DNA of 63,277 bases from Bimuria novae-zelandiae CBS 107.79. Lineage: Eukaryota > Ascomycota > Dothideomycetes > Pleosporales > Didymosphaeriaceae. Positions within the stretch are counted from its first letter, which is position 1; each line of letters opens with the position of its first letter. Below, in pieces: positions 44,876-56,993 of this stretch. The stretch lies in assembly GCA_010015655.1 (NCBI GenBank), contig ML976697.1:448505-511781 (forward strand). Direction: 5' to 3'. The notes beneath the pieces are model-generated. The model was given only the letters and a program-made list of their open reading frames with translations. It was not told where the DNA came from and searched no databases. The translations under genes and the position numbers were made by a program.

Positions 44876-46661
44876 ATAGATCCAATCAAGGCAGTAATTA
44901 CAGCAATCAAATCGCAAGAGCCAGGAGCATCTTTTTTATATAGAAAAATTGCAAAAGAATATGGTGTTGCACTTTCTACATTAACGCGCCAGCACCAAGG
45001 CGTCACGCAGGCGCGTGCAGATACCAACTCTACACGTCGAAATCTTAGCCCACAGCAAGAATCAGAGCTCCTACGATATATTAGAGGCCTTACTNNNNNN
45101 NNNNNNNNNNNNNNNNNNNNNNNNNNNNNNNNNNNNNNNNNNNNNNNNNNNNNNNNNNNNNNNNNNNNNNNNNNNNNNNNNNNNNNNNNNNNNNNNNNNN
45201 NNNNNNNNNNNNNNNNNNNNNNNNNNNNNNNNNNNNNNNNNNNNNNNNNNNNNNNNNNNNNNNNNNNNNNNNNNNNNNNNNNNNNNNNNNNNNNNNNNNN
45301 NNNNNNNNNNNNNNNNNNNNNNNNNNNNNNNNNNNNNNNNNNNNNNNNNNNNNNNNNNNNNNNNNNNNNNNNNNATCGCTTGCATATGCGCCGACGGATC
45401 TGCCCTAGATCCAGCTCTAATCTATCAGGCCACCTCTACAGATATACAATCAAGTTGGATAGAGGACCTCAACCCTCAACATCATCAAGTCTTTATCACC
45501 GTATCAGAATCTAGCTAGACAAACAATCAGATAGGCCTTGCATGGCTTTAACAGGTGTTTAATCGCCTCACAAAGTCAAAAGCTGGACGATCATATCGAC
45601 TATTAATCCTCGATGGCTATAGATCTCACGTTACTATGGATTTTATCGACTTTTGCGATCGTAATAAGATCCTGTTAGCTATCTATCTACCACATTCGAC
45701 CCATACGCTGCAGCCTCTAGATGTCTACATGTTCAAGCCTCTATCAACAGCATATTCAAACGAGCTATCAGCCTTCTTATAAAATAGCCTAGGAATAGCC
45801 TCTATTGCTAAAAGGGACTTCTTTAGCTTATTTTAGAAGGCCTAGGTTAGTACTATAAGGCAGCTATTAATACTCTAGGCCTTTAAGGCTACTAGCCTAT
45901 TACCTCTACATCTAGAAGTTATCCTTAAGCGGTTTAACAACAATTACGTACCTAAGTAAGAATTACGAGAAAGCTTAATTTTAGTACTTAGCGCATTAGA
46001 TTAGAGGAAAATTAATAAGCTTCTAAAAGCTTATATTAATGTAGGGGCTAGTAATGTGGCTAAAAAGCTAAGTTAAATTATACACTTAATCTCTACACGA
46101 GCACAGCTTGCAGAGCATAAAAATTAGGGCCTACGAAAGGCCCTAATTATTTAAAAGAAATGCTTAAAGCAAGGCAGGCCTCTACCTTTTAATTAGCCTT
46201 ATAAGGATTAAGGGGAATCTATTTTCGTATTACCTTATCGCGTTTAGTGGGCACGTAATCGTCTACACGAAAAAGATGCTAAAGCGTAGTAACTATAGCT
46301 TTAAAAACGTAAGTAAGTAGAGGCACGTCAGGCTAGCTAGTAGCTTAAAATAAGGCTACTCTAGGAGAGGCGTATTGCTTAAGCAGTTGCTAGAGATGCA
46401 CGCGCAAAGCAGAGGGCTAATAAAGCTATAAAGTAACGCCTTAAGTAACAGGCCCGCAAGGCATAAAGTTAATTTTAAAAATAGATTAAAATATCTAAAT
46501 TAGTAAATAAGAAGGCTTTAAAGCCTCCTAGTAAGCCTACTAAGAAAAAACAGCCTTAGCGTAAGGCTATAGATGTTGATAAGGCCTTATCTATTACATC
46601 CGCCTCACAGTCGCGCAGAGGCCGAATTATCAGAACACTAAGTAAATATCGATAATCTAAG
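44876..46661 (+). pseudogene. Pogo-type DDE transposase (element 4), with assembly gap
   Basis: Starts at ATA (44876) before DPIKAVITAIKSQEPGASF. YRKIAKEYGVALSTLTRQHQ is a helix-turn-helix, followed by RRNLSPQQESELLRYIRGLT. A run of N (45095-45374) then hides about 93 codons, including the first catalytic Asp. After the gap: IACICADGSALDPALIYQ, LLILDGYRSHVTMDFIDFCD (second Asp region) and LQPLDVYMFKPLSTAYSNEL. Downstream stops are TAG/TAA. The N-terminal 73 codons and 45375-45782 are almost open. Confidence 0.85.
45095..45374. other. Assembly gap of 280 N
   Basis: An undetermined run inside the transposase of element 4. Frames drawn across it have no meaning. Confidence 0.99.
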
Positions 46662-46912
46662 TAGCTAGCAATTATCTACAGGCCTCAGAGACCCCAAATC
46701 CAGAAAATCTCGTGATAATATTAATTGTGGGTGGCTCAGCAGCTTCATGTTGCTGGCCGAGCGATCTTATTAGGGTGTTGCATTGACTAACGTGTTGCAC
46801 TAACTTTGTCGTGTGCAGAAATATCCGAATAATTGGTCCGTGCGCTGCGCACTCGCTTCGTTTCACACAATTTTCATTTACATATGCAAAGCGCAACGCC
46901 TAGGCTATAAAC

Positions 46913-48971
46913 ATGGCTGTAAGTTATCAGCAAGACAATAAAGTTATAGTAAGAGCGCCATACTTACTCCTTAGTATTGCAGCCTCGGCGTTAGGCCTCA
47001 GCGGTAGAAACAGAGCCTCCGCGCCGCTCTACACGATCAAGTCAAGGACGTAATCCTCGCAGGGAGAGCTCTAATAAAGTCTAAAGACCGTCTTAGTTAT
47101 TAAGGACTAAGGGAGCTAGTGGAGCACGCTAAACTAGCTCCTGTAATTTAAGGGCTAATTAATTAGTGTCTAATTATTAGACAAGTCACGTCCGCTTCGT
47201 AGACTAGGAGACCCTAACGCGATCTAGTAGCAGCCAATAAAGAGTTACGCGTAAAGAGGAGGAAGTAGCGTATATTAATATCTACGAAATTACGTCCTTA
47301 AGCCTACTGACGTCGCCCCGGCCAGAACATCTACAGTTTCCTAACAGTGACAATGACCATAACGTTAGTAACCTAGTAGAAAGACTTAAGCGGAGTTCAC
47401 CTATTAGCTCTTCGGCCCACCGTTAGTTATCTCCACCTAAACCAGTCACTGTATATCCTCTACGCGTCTAGTATACTTTTACAGTTAACAGGAAAACGTA
47501 TACAACGTTCAATACGGCTTCTATACGCGACGAGTTCTCTACTTTTAGCCTAAATTAGATAGCTAATAAGATTGCTGCAAAACTAGTGCTAGAAATTAGT
47601 AAGAAAGAGTGGAAGATCATCGACGTACTAGCCATGTAAAAAGTCCAGCTAGGGCCAAACAAGTACACCCCTCAGCAAGAGATGAATCTAGACAATCTAA
47701 GCTATATAGAAGTACTCCGACTAATAAAGAGTTGTGACTAATTCTTTATAGATAACTTACTAAAGTCGCGATAGTTAGTGCTAACGCTTACTATTAAGTT
47801 AGCATGTACTCTACTAACTCTAGCAGCTGCCGCGTCGCCTACATTAGAGGCTCTAGATGCTGGCTCGTTAGCAGCCAAAACACTATTACCTAGTCAGCGG
47901 ACTCGTACCCAGGATCTCGTTAAGCAAGCAGACGCCCGGCGTCCAACTCCACAGCCTAATTAATACAGAAATCTCTATAAATAACGTCTAGAGGTCCTCC
48001 GCTTGCGGGCTGACTTTAAGAAGGAGATCTGTAGGTTATAGAAATGCAATAGCCTATAATGCCTAAATAATAGAGGTTTCTGTTTTATCCATCTAATAGA
48101 GCCGAGTCTGCACTACAAGATCCATCCAAACCAAATAAAAACTTGGGCTAACGACTGTAAGTCTGCTCGTGCGACTCCATCTCAGCCACCCCAGCGCCTG
48201 CTTAGTAATTGGTAGTAACGCCAGCTTGCCATAGGCACGCAGGATAGTAGTGGCGGTAGAGGGCGTGGTAGAGTTAGTACTCGACGTCGCGGCGAGGACC
48301 GGCTTAAGCGCCTAGATAAGATGTTCACACAGTTAACAGAGCATTAGATAGAGATAGGCTATAATAATATAATTAGCTCTATAGTGGGTAACTTAACTTA
48401 TTAGCAAGATCTCTGTCTCTTAAAGCAAGAGTAGACTTACCTACAGCAAGCTAGTCTACTTAAGTAACTACTAATAACTTCCTATTAAATAGCTACTTAG
48501 CTATAGAGTCTACAGCCGGCGCCTCTATTAAGTCCTATAGTACTAAATAATCGCGGACTAGGCATAACGAAGCAGTTCTTTAACTAGTAAATTACTATTA
48601 CTACTAACTACGACGAGAAACTGCTCGTAGAGAGAGCTAAAGATATAGCTATTAGTTAAGCCTAGGGACTTAACGTGCTTCGTAGAGTTGCGGACTCTAA
48701 TAGTAGCTTATACAAGGAGGCATGTAAGAAGGGCATAGCTAGCGGAGTTACGCTATAACTTCGAGACAAGATTCGTCGTTTCAAGCAGGTGTATAGAGCC
48801 GGGGCTATAGAGTAGGATAGGGGTCCGAGTTTAGTAAGCCTTATATTATAAATATTAGGTGAACTAATCACATTTCACCGGGTGGCACCTAGTAAAATCC
48901 TATTAGCTTGTTTAGCAGGCTCTGTTATGCGTAACACTATGCACTTTGTTACTTACTTAGTCTCTTACTAA
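46913..48971 (+). pseudogene. Passenger gene of unknown function, spliced, RIP-mutated
   Basis: ATG GCT is followed by GTAAGT, a 64-bp intron and TTGCAG (46919-46982). From 46983 one frame runs 662 codons to TAA at 48969. It is broken by TAG/TAA but by no TGA and no frameshift that I could see. The start reads MAPRR. The protein is Ser/Arg-rich early, then has YTFTVNRKTYTTFNTASIRD, then SKKEWKIIDVLAM. A hydrophobic Ala/Leu-rich stretch follows (LTLTIKLACTLLTLAAAASP), then GGRGRGRVSTRRRGEDRLKR. The end has REL-like helices and FHRVAPSKILLACLAGSVMR. I do not recognise a family. It converges on the transposase with about 35 bp between the ends. Confidence 0.65.
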
Positions 48972-49004
48972 CGTAAACACCTATATAATTATCTACCTAT
49001 TTAA

Positions 49005-50066
49005 TTTAGCTCCTCTTGAATACGCGCTAGCTTAAGCTCTTTAATATAAAGCCCGCTACATAAGTGCTTAAAGTGTTTCCTCGCAAAGCGATCGCAGTGT
49101 GACTCTATAATAGCCGCCCTTAGGAAGCCACTAAAGTCGTCGAATTAATATCGCATATATATATAATTCTTTTAGATCCATGCCTTGAGCACTGCAAAAG
49201 TGAGCTTAATTAGATTATAATCTAGCGAGTATGGCGGTAAGTACTAGATAATATAACTAGCTTCTTTAAGGACAGCAGCAATAGCAGGATTCGTGTAAGT
49301 TAAGGCGTTATCTAGTACTATAACTATCGTCCGATTGCTATAGCGGAGCTTCAAAGTTAGAATCAGCTCTGTGACCAGCCAGTCAATAATCTCTTAGGTT
49401 TTAAAGTATCCACGCTTGATCGCTGTACAAGGTAGGTAACCATAAACGGTATACGCGGGCAGGATTAACCAGGTGCGTCCTCTATTTATATTGCTAAAGT
49501 ATTGTCTATTAGCACCAATCGGACCGTACGCGTGGTAACGCTAGCCAGTTTACTTATTAAATAGGCTTTCGTTAATACACACCATATCGTCTACTATATA
49601 CTTAGCCATCTCTAATTTATATGCCTCCCTTAGCTTACTATTCCGCGCTACTATAATTAGCCAGAGGGTCTTCCAAGTCTATCCTTTAGACTTAATTAGT
49701 CATAACACTATTAATTAATGGACGTGCCTACTGCGCTCTATAAATAGCCAGTATACTATCTTGTCTTAATACATCCACTTGCTGCAAATTAGCTTATTAT
49801 AAAGAGCCTCTTTGTCCTTAGGCGTAAGCTTTAACGGAGCTCTAAGCTTAAAAAGCTATAGTTTCGTCACTTAGCCATACTTTAATATATTCCGCTTAAG
49901 ATTGCCTATAGACGTTAAACTAACGCCTACATGCGCAGCAATATCTTCTCGCCTCTAGCTAAGTAATAATAATCGTAGCATTAGAGACCTCTTCTCACTA
50001 TTGTGGCCACGGGGCAACTATAATAGTATTAGTAGTAGGCGGCGTCGCGGACGTCTTTAGGGACAT
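49005..50066 (-). pseudogene. Tc1-like DDE_3 transposase of the two-gene element
   Basis: From the ATG at 50066: MSLKTSATPPTTN, then a homeodomain-like helix-turn-helix with RREDIAAHVGVSLTSIGNLK. Further on: LREAYKLEMAKYIVDDMVCI (first catalytic Asp region of DDE_3: VFVDE), YGPIGANRQYFSNINRGRTW, and ILPAYTVYGYLPC. Next is VIVLDNALTYTNPAI (second Asp), then YLPPYSLDYNLIKLTFAVLK (YSPDYNPIE, with the catalytic Glu lost). The end is RKHFKHLCSG. Stops are TAG/TAA only. It is clearly a fungal Tc1/mariner-superfamily enzyme. Confidence 0.85.
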
Positions 50067-50312
50067 TAACTAAGCCCTGACGCTCTATTTATGGTTAATA
50101 CACTAGGAATAGTAAGTATAATCTCTGTTCTACAAATATACAGCTTTAAATATATATAGATACTTTGTTGGCGTGGATTTTCGTAAAATTCGTAGGTTTT
50201 GGCGATTCAATTGAGCGCACGCGACGCGACAAACGCACTAACCAATTGTTTAGGTATTTCTGCACACGACAACTGCCGAGGCACAGTACTAGCTCAATAA
50301 TCGCACACGCTC

Positions 50313-50785
50313 TATTACGACCACGAACCCCACAAGGATAAAGAAGCCAGACAATTACGCCAAGAGAGTAATTATTAATAAAGTAGTAGAGTTAACGGGA
50401 CCTAACGGGGCGCGGGGCAGCTTAGGTTAGTAGTCACGTAATAAAGTCCCGCATAAGCGAGAAGTCCCGCATAAAGTACGGGACTATAGGAAGTCCCACG
50501 GACTACCTTAGAGAAAGACGTCTTGGCGGGACTACGAAGAAGAAGTAGACTAGTATATAGTGTAATAGTTCTCCTATATTATTTCTCTCTTTATAGTTAA
50601 CTTATATATCTTCTGTGCGAGTACGTTCTTCTATATAGACTAATAGTTATCTTATTTATTATAAGATTAGATTATCTAGCCGCGCTAAGTGTCGCATTAA
50701 CTTATATTATTAAATAATTTATAAAGCACCACGATACCTTACTACCCTAACTTAGATTAGAATAAGGTATAAGAGCCTTATAACA
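50313..50785 (+). repeat. 5' LTR of the gypsy element
   Basis: 473 bp, from TATTACGACC (TG changed to TA) to CTTATAACA. It contains closely spaced GTCCCG and CGGGAC motifs around 50447-50510 that can pair into hairpins. It differs from the 3' LTR almost only by transitions. Confidence 0.92.
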
Positions 50786-50811
50786 CTTTAACTACCTTAT
50801 AGTATAATAGC

Positions 50812-53800
50812 AGGACCTAGTTCGACCACCGCAGCTCCGGCACCTAAGAAAAAGACCCTAGGAGAGATAATTATTAAACAAGCGGCTTAGATAGCCTAGT
50901 TACAGGAAATTATTAACCAGATAAGCGAAAAGATGAGCTAATAGGAAAATACAAAACATTAACCAAAGGTCCTAAAGCCTAAACCCTATTTAGGAAAGGG
51001 TCACCCAGGAACGTTCCTAACCTAGATAGAACTATTTATCCGTTATAACCTAGGAAAGTTTAATATAGAACAAGACAAGATCTTAGTTACCTATATAAAC
51101 ATGCAAGATAAGGCAGCCGCGTAGGCTAGACTAATAATTAATAATTTCCTTAAGAATAGTAAATTAGAGGATTATAGTTTAGACGCTACTAAAGACGCCT
51201 TTAAGGACTAGGAGTCTTTTCGCAAGGCCGTGAAAGGAATGTTTGGCACTATTAATAAAGGATATTAAGCCAAAATACGCCTCCAGCGCCTACGTCAGGA
51301 GAAATCAGCAGTACTCTATACACTAGAGTTTAAATAGATCATGGCAGAACTCGAAGGATAGGGAGAAGCCCCACTTATAATTACCTACTATAACGGACTA
51401 AAAGAATCGGTCAAAGACGAATTAGTCCACCAAGGAAAAGCAGACAACCTAGAAGAACTTATTAATAATGTAATTAAAGCAGATAATCGCCTATACAAAC
51501 GCAAGCTGGAAAAACAGTATAGTACTAGGCTACTCACTAGAAAAGAGAATCGATCCAGGCCCGCAGGGAGAGACCAGGATAGAGATGTCATTATAACTAA
51601 TAAAGCCCGATAGTACAAAAAAAAGAACGGTAAGGGAAAACAGCTATATAGACTAAAGAAGAATTACTAGGGCAAAAATAGTATCTCGCAGGAAGAGCGA
51701 GAATAGAGGTTTAAAGATAAAGCTTGCCTCTAATATGGCAAGCTAGGCCACTTCGCTAAAGACTGCAACGATTAGGAGACTAAGGTTAATATAACTAACC
51801 TCCTATAAGTGGCTATGGCCACCCTCACGCTAGTAGAAGCCGACGGAGTGGATCTTACGCAGGAGATCCTAGAGCTAATAGAAGAGGAAGAGGAACAAAA
51901 GACCCTTCCTAAGTACTAGATCTTCTAAAGACTGGCTAACAACACCTGCTGGATGTGCAGCAGTACGCTACATTAATCGTCTTAGTATAAAGTAAAAGTA
52001 ATTATCTAGGGGGCACACGCATGGGACGCCTACTGGCTAGCGGAGAAGTTATAAGGGCGCCCAAAACAATACCTACGCCAGATCACGATACAGGAACGAC
52101 ATAAATACGCCAAATAGTGGCAATGCACGCGTAAAGGATGCCGATAATACTCTAAGGCTAGAGTTAGGGCCTCCTATTTTCTAGGAGGTTTGGAACACTA
52201 TAGGCTAAAGCAGAGCTAGTGCAGCGTGCCTAATAATTACTATAAGTACTTTCTAGCCTATTAGGCTAAGCACTATAAATAGAATAGTTAGTATTAATAT
52301 TTTAATATTACCTGTAAGCTATATAGGTAGTAGAAGTTCGAAACAGGCTGGTTCCCTTAGGGCTTAGACCCCCGCGACACTAGCATAATAATAAGGAATA
52401 CGTAGCTAGGAAGAGACGCAGACTACTTATTAATAGGGTAAGAATAATATAACCTATAGTGCTTTGCACACCTAAGCCTGCAGGAAGAGGTAGCCTCTTT
52501 AGATAGCTGTCTAGGGCATAATGCATTAGCCTAGAACGAATGCCTTACTCTAAATTACCCGCAACATGGGAATCAAGGAGTATATAAATCTAATAGGATT
52601 AGAGAGACTTACGCCCTATATTAACAGCGATATAAGTAGCACTAAATTAAGGAAGTCTCTAAGCTATCTAAGGTCTAGGACTAAATTAAGGAAGCTAACG
52701 CTGGTTAGCCTAAAATTTTAGACAAAGGGTCTAATAATTTAAAAAACTAGATCGTTACTAGGCAACGAGCCACACTGGTAATAGTATAATTATTATAGCT
52801 TATTAAGTAAACACTCGCTAAGTCGAGAAGCGCTTAATTAAAGACATTACGGTGCATGGACATTGTGTTATAGCACTAATTAACCTAGGGGCAGACGCGT
52901 GTCTAATCGCCTTATAAGTAGTTAAAAAGTACGATATACTATATCGTAATAAGAAAACACTGCTGTAAATAGGACTCGCGGACAGGACCTAATTATAAGG
53001 ATACGGTAACGGTTGGCTGCGCCTCGAGACGGCGCTAGTATAAGTTAATATAGAAGGCCTAGAGAGCTAACACGTCTTTACTATCGCGGAGATGGGAGAC
53101 ATCGAAGCCATCGTTAGATATAAATAGCTAGAATAACACAATCTACAAATAGACTAGATTAAACGAACGATCCTTCCCCGGGACCTACTAGCGAAGGCTT
53201 AGGCAAGCCCTAGTAGGAGGGAAACTCCCTAACCTTAGGCAAGAAAAAGGAGTCGACTATTTAGGATATAAGAAATATTAGTATGCAAGATAGACAGGAT
53301 CTTAAAGCAATACCTAAGGCGGGTGCACTATATATAGGTCTAGGAGACTAAGATAGTCTTAGACAACTCTAGTCTACTAGAAGAATACAAGGAATTCGTA
53401 GACCTATTTAAGGAACACGACGAGACTGTCCTACCTAAACATAAGGAGTGGGATCACGAGATACCACTAGTAGAGGAAGCTAAGCTACGGCTAGAACGCC
53501 TAAGGCCCCTTACCTATAAATAAGAAAAAGAGTTAAAAGAGCTAATACAGAAGAATCTACGCTTAGGGAAATAGTAGCCTAGTTAAAGTCCTATAGCCTT
53601 CCTTATACTCTTTATTCGCAAAAAAGACGACAGGCTACGACTCTGTGTAGATTATAGATAGCTAAACGCCGTGACGATTAAGAATCGCTACCTATTACTA
53701 CTAATAACGGAGCTTATGGATAGACTCCGAGGAGCTAAATACTTCACGAAATTCAACGTCTAGGATAGATTCTATAGAATTCGAATTGCGAAAGGGCACG

Positions 53801-56303
53801 AGTGGAAAACGGCGTTCCGCACACGATATAGCCTTTTCAAGTATACGATTATGCCTATAGGGCTAACTAACGCACCAGCAACCTTCTAGGAGTTAATAAA
53901 TTAAGTACTATATAAATATTTAGACGTATTCTGCACGGCGTACCTCGACGATATCTTAATATACTTATACGGAACCTTGGAAGAGCATAAAGGACATGTA
54001 CGTAAAGTACTATAAAAGTTACAGGAGCATTGATTGCTCCTACACCCTAAGAAGTGCGAGTTCCATGTTACTAAGACGGAATATTTGGGATTTGTGATAT
54101 CCCGAGAAGGTGTTAAGATGGACCCGAAGAAGATCGCGATAATAGAAGAATAACTACTATTATAATTAGTAAAAGACATCTAGTCTTTCTTAGGCTTTAC
54201 TAACTTCTATTGTAAATTTATTAGGAACTACTTAAAGACGACCGCTCTGTTAACGGAACTTATAAAGATAGGGAAATAGCAACCTCTGCAAAAAGCAAAA
54301 ATAGTAGCTTTTAAGTAGCTTAAACGCCTATTCCTAACAGCACCCCTACTATAGATATACGACCTAGAGCGGCGACATCGCATTTACACGAATGCATCGG
54401 ACTATGCGCTAGGGGCCGTATTATTACAAGAGTGTAATAATGGTAAATAGAGACCCGTCTTCTATCACGCACGCAAGCTCTTAGGAGTAGAACTAAATTA
54501 TAAGATTTATAATAAGGAGTTGCTCGCAATCGTTAACTGTTTTAAGTAATAGGAAGCGCAGCTTAAAGGAGTAAAGCACTAGATAGAAGTCTTTTTAAAT
54601 TACCTTAACCTTACGCGCTTTACAACTACAAAGAAGCTTAATTAACAATAGGCTAGATAGTTAGAATAGATAGCGGAATTTAACTTCCGCATCACCTATT
54701 TACCTAGTAACTCAAACGCCGTAGTAGACGCACTTAGTAGGCGTTTAGATCTCGTAGAAGAAAATAATAGAAGTAACCATGTTATAATCCTAGCCTACGC
54801 GAAGGACGGAACCCTTTACTATAATAAGATATAACTCGCGCTAGTACTAGAAGCACAGCGCGCGGATCTCACCTATTATAGGCTAATTATAGAAGAGATA
54901 CAGGATTATAGTAGGCTTAAGGACAAGAATCGCCAAGCGTACGATCTCTACTAAGCCACGAAATTAACGGCACGGGACTATTAAAACTATATTTAGATTA
55001 GCAAGCAGATAGCTCCGCTACTAATTAAAAAACTATACAAAAATAAGGATTAAGGACACCTAGGGATCGCTAAAACAACGCGTCAAATCGCGAACAAATA
55101 TGCTATCCCTAGGCTACGCCAGGCGGTACAGAAGGTTTTAGGCAACTATTTAGCCTGTTATAAGAATAAGCCTAAGAGACATAAGCCCTATAGCCTCTTA
55201 TAACCACTACAGCCGCCCCTAAGACCATGGTTAAGCGTGACCATAGACTTTATCGTGAAGCTACTAGTATCACTAGCACCAGGGAATAAGGATCCCTACA
55301 ACTCGATTTTAGTTATAATCTATTAACTTACTAAGGAGTCGAGGTTTGTGCTAATTAGGGAAGCTATATTAGCAGAAAAACTAGCCTATATAGTGGAACG
55401 AGAACTAATATTACAGGTTGGATAACCTAATAAGTTTATTACAGATAGGGCCAAGATATTCACATCGTTATACTAGACCACGTTTACAGCTAAATTAGGA
55501 ATTAAGCATAAGCTCACGACGAGCTTCTACCTTAAAATAAATAGCTAAACTAAGCGAATAAACTAAACGTTAGAACAGTATCTCTAAATGTATATAAATA
55601 AGCTTTAAGATAACTAGGTTAAGCTATTGCCAACGGCCCAGCTGGCATACAATAGCGCAAGATCGGCGACTACGGGGTACTCGCCATATTACGCCAACCA
55701 TGGATGTGAGCCAACGACTCACCAGGATCTATTAGATATCTAGAGCATTACAAAGAACGTAGCTAATAAGGCTAAACTTATATAGGACCTATATAAAATA
55801 CTGCATAAGAACATCGCGCGACGTAATAAATAAATAGCGCGATAAGCGAATAAGAAAAGGATTATAAGACTAACCTTTAAAGAGGGGGATAGAGTCCTCT
55901 CGCGAAAAAATCTTAAGACAACAAGGCTAAGTAAAAAACTAGATAACCTTTAAAAGGGACTATTCAAAATCTAAGAGGTTAGAGGACTAGTTAATTTTAA
56001 ATTATAGCTACCTATAGATACACGGATCCACCCGGTCTTCTACAAGTTATTATTAGAACCAGCACCACCAGACGCCGAACTAGAAACCTAGCTTAAACTT
56101 AAAGATAAGGAGTACAAGGTTAAAGCTATTAGAGACCTATAAAAAATCAGGCGTTAGTACAAGTATCTAGTAAAGTGGGAAGGATGGCTAGAGAACCATA
56201 ATACGTAAAAACTAGTATAAAACCTCACGAACTGCAAGACAGCGCTAGAGAGGTTCTACAAGGAACATCTAAAGGCGCCGCGACTAGATTAGCGAGGAAC
56301 TTA
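50812..56303 (+). pseudogene. Gag-Pol of the chromodomain gypsy element
   Basis: Gag (to ~51780) reads FKDQESFRKAVKGMFGTI (Q at a TAG) and ends with the knuckle CLQYGKLGHFAKDC (one Cys changed to Tyr). A ~290-codon segment with CWMC and CTRKGC (51920-52780) precedes the protease ALINLGADACLI (DSGA mutated). [41 protein letters not shown] and the intact YLDDILIY (53941). RNase H: IYTNASDYALGAVLLQE. Integrase: HLGIAKTTRQIANKY, VTIDFIVKLL and ITDRAKIFTS. The C-terminal chromodomain reads YKVKAIRDL...YKYLVKWEGWLENHNT. Dozens of TAG/TAA stops fall at Gln/Trp positions. Confidence 0.9.
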
Positions 56304-56350
56304 AAAAAGTTAAAAGACATAAAAGGATTAAAAGAAATAAATAAATTAGC

Positions 56351-56845
56351 TTATAACTAGCCTAAGTTAGCCCGTAGAGGTGCATGTAGCAACGGTTCGC
56401 GACTATTAGTAGCAGCCGTACCCTTTAGATCCCCCTGTTTTTCTAAAGCCTTAATTATATTAGCGACATAAAGATCGTGCTAAGTAAAGGCGTGCTCCTT
56501 CTCTTCCACCTCCGCCAGCTTACGCCAAAGACGAGCGATCGCTAAAGCCAAGCGAGCAGACTCCTCTATAGCAAGGGCCTAGCGCTCTTTAGCTATAAGT
56601 AATTCTAAACGCTTTTCGCGCTTCTCCTTCTAAACACGCTCCCAATCCTTCTTAGGAATCCATAAACTACACTTAGCATGGGCTGCGAGACAGCCCGCAC
56701 ACTACCTAGAGGCAGCGTTAACAAAATACTATAACTTCTTCTTCTAATAACGCTTATAACTAGACGCTATCTTTAGGCCCTAAGCTTCTACCTTTTACGC
56801 ACGAGCGCGACGAGTCGTAAGGGATAAATAGGGGGCTTTTAGCAT
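56351..56845 (-). pseudogene. Antisense ORF between chromodomain and 3' LTR
   Basis: On the strand opposite gag-pol, an ATG at 56845 opens MLKAPYLSLTTRRARA. The frame runs 164 codons to TAA at 56351 with about ten TAG codons and no TGA before it. Features: a cysteine motif CAGCLAAHAKCSLW (C-x2-C-x6-C), then charged helices (KDWERV, KEKREKRLELLIAKER, ALAIARLWRKLAEVEEKEHAF). The stops fit Gln codons hit by CpA mutation, so the frame was probably open once. No family is recognised. Chance openness is not excluded. Confidence 0.5.
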
Positions 56846-56993
56846 AGTTAGTAAGGCGAGGGAAATTAAGAAGAAGCTATAATTTACCTTAAGACGCAAG
56901 GATGCGCACCTTTATAGTAACTAGTACTAACGCGCTAATAGCATAGCATAGTAAAGCAAGATATTAAGATAATAACCTTAAAGAGGGGGATAG

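Larger units (their letters stand above)
46806..50271. mobile_element. Two-gene Tc1-like (DDE_3) element
   Basis: Inverted termini: TGTCGTGTGCAGAAATA at 46807 and at the reverse complement of 50271. Imperfect pairing continues to about 45 bp (AATTGGT, GTGCG). The flanks share ACT or AACT (46802-46805, 50271-50274) rather than a clear TA. The interior has two convergent genes: a spliced gene of unknown function on the plus strand (46913-48971) and a DDE transposase on the minus strand (50066-49005). The size of 3.46 kb is about twice that of a normal Tc1-like element. The position inside the TIR of element 4 proves mobility. Confidence 0.82.
44787..50286 (+). mobile_element. Pogo/Fot1-type element 4, interrupted by a two-gene element
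   Basis: The left end is CCGTGCCTCGGCAGTCAGTG. The right end, split by an insertion, is CACTAACT (46798-46805) plus ACTGCCGAGGCACAG (50272-50286). TA flanks at 44785-44786 and 50287-50288. The 3.46-kb element at 46806-50271 lies inside the right TIR, 15 bp from the end. Net length is about 2.03 kb. It is the least RIP-mutated of the pogo set. Confidence 0.88.

Noticed and set aside
44789..45518. 241- and 167-codon frames across the N run
   Set aside because: They are open only because the gap has no sequence; the real content is a pogo transposase.
51388..51618. 76-codon minus-strand hydrophobic frame
   Set aside because: It is the antisense shadow of gag, without a sustained frame.
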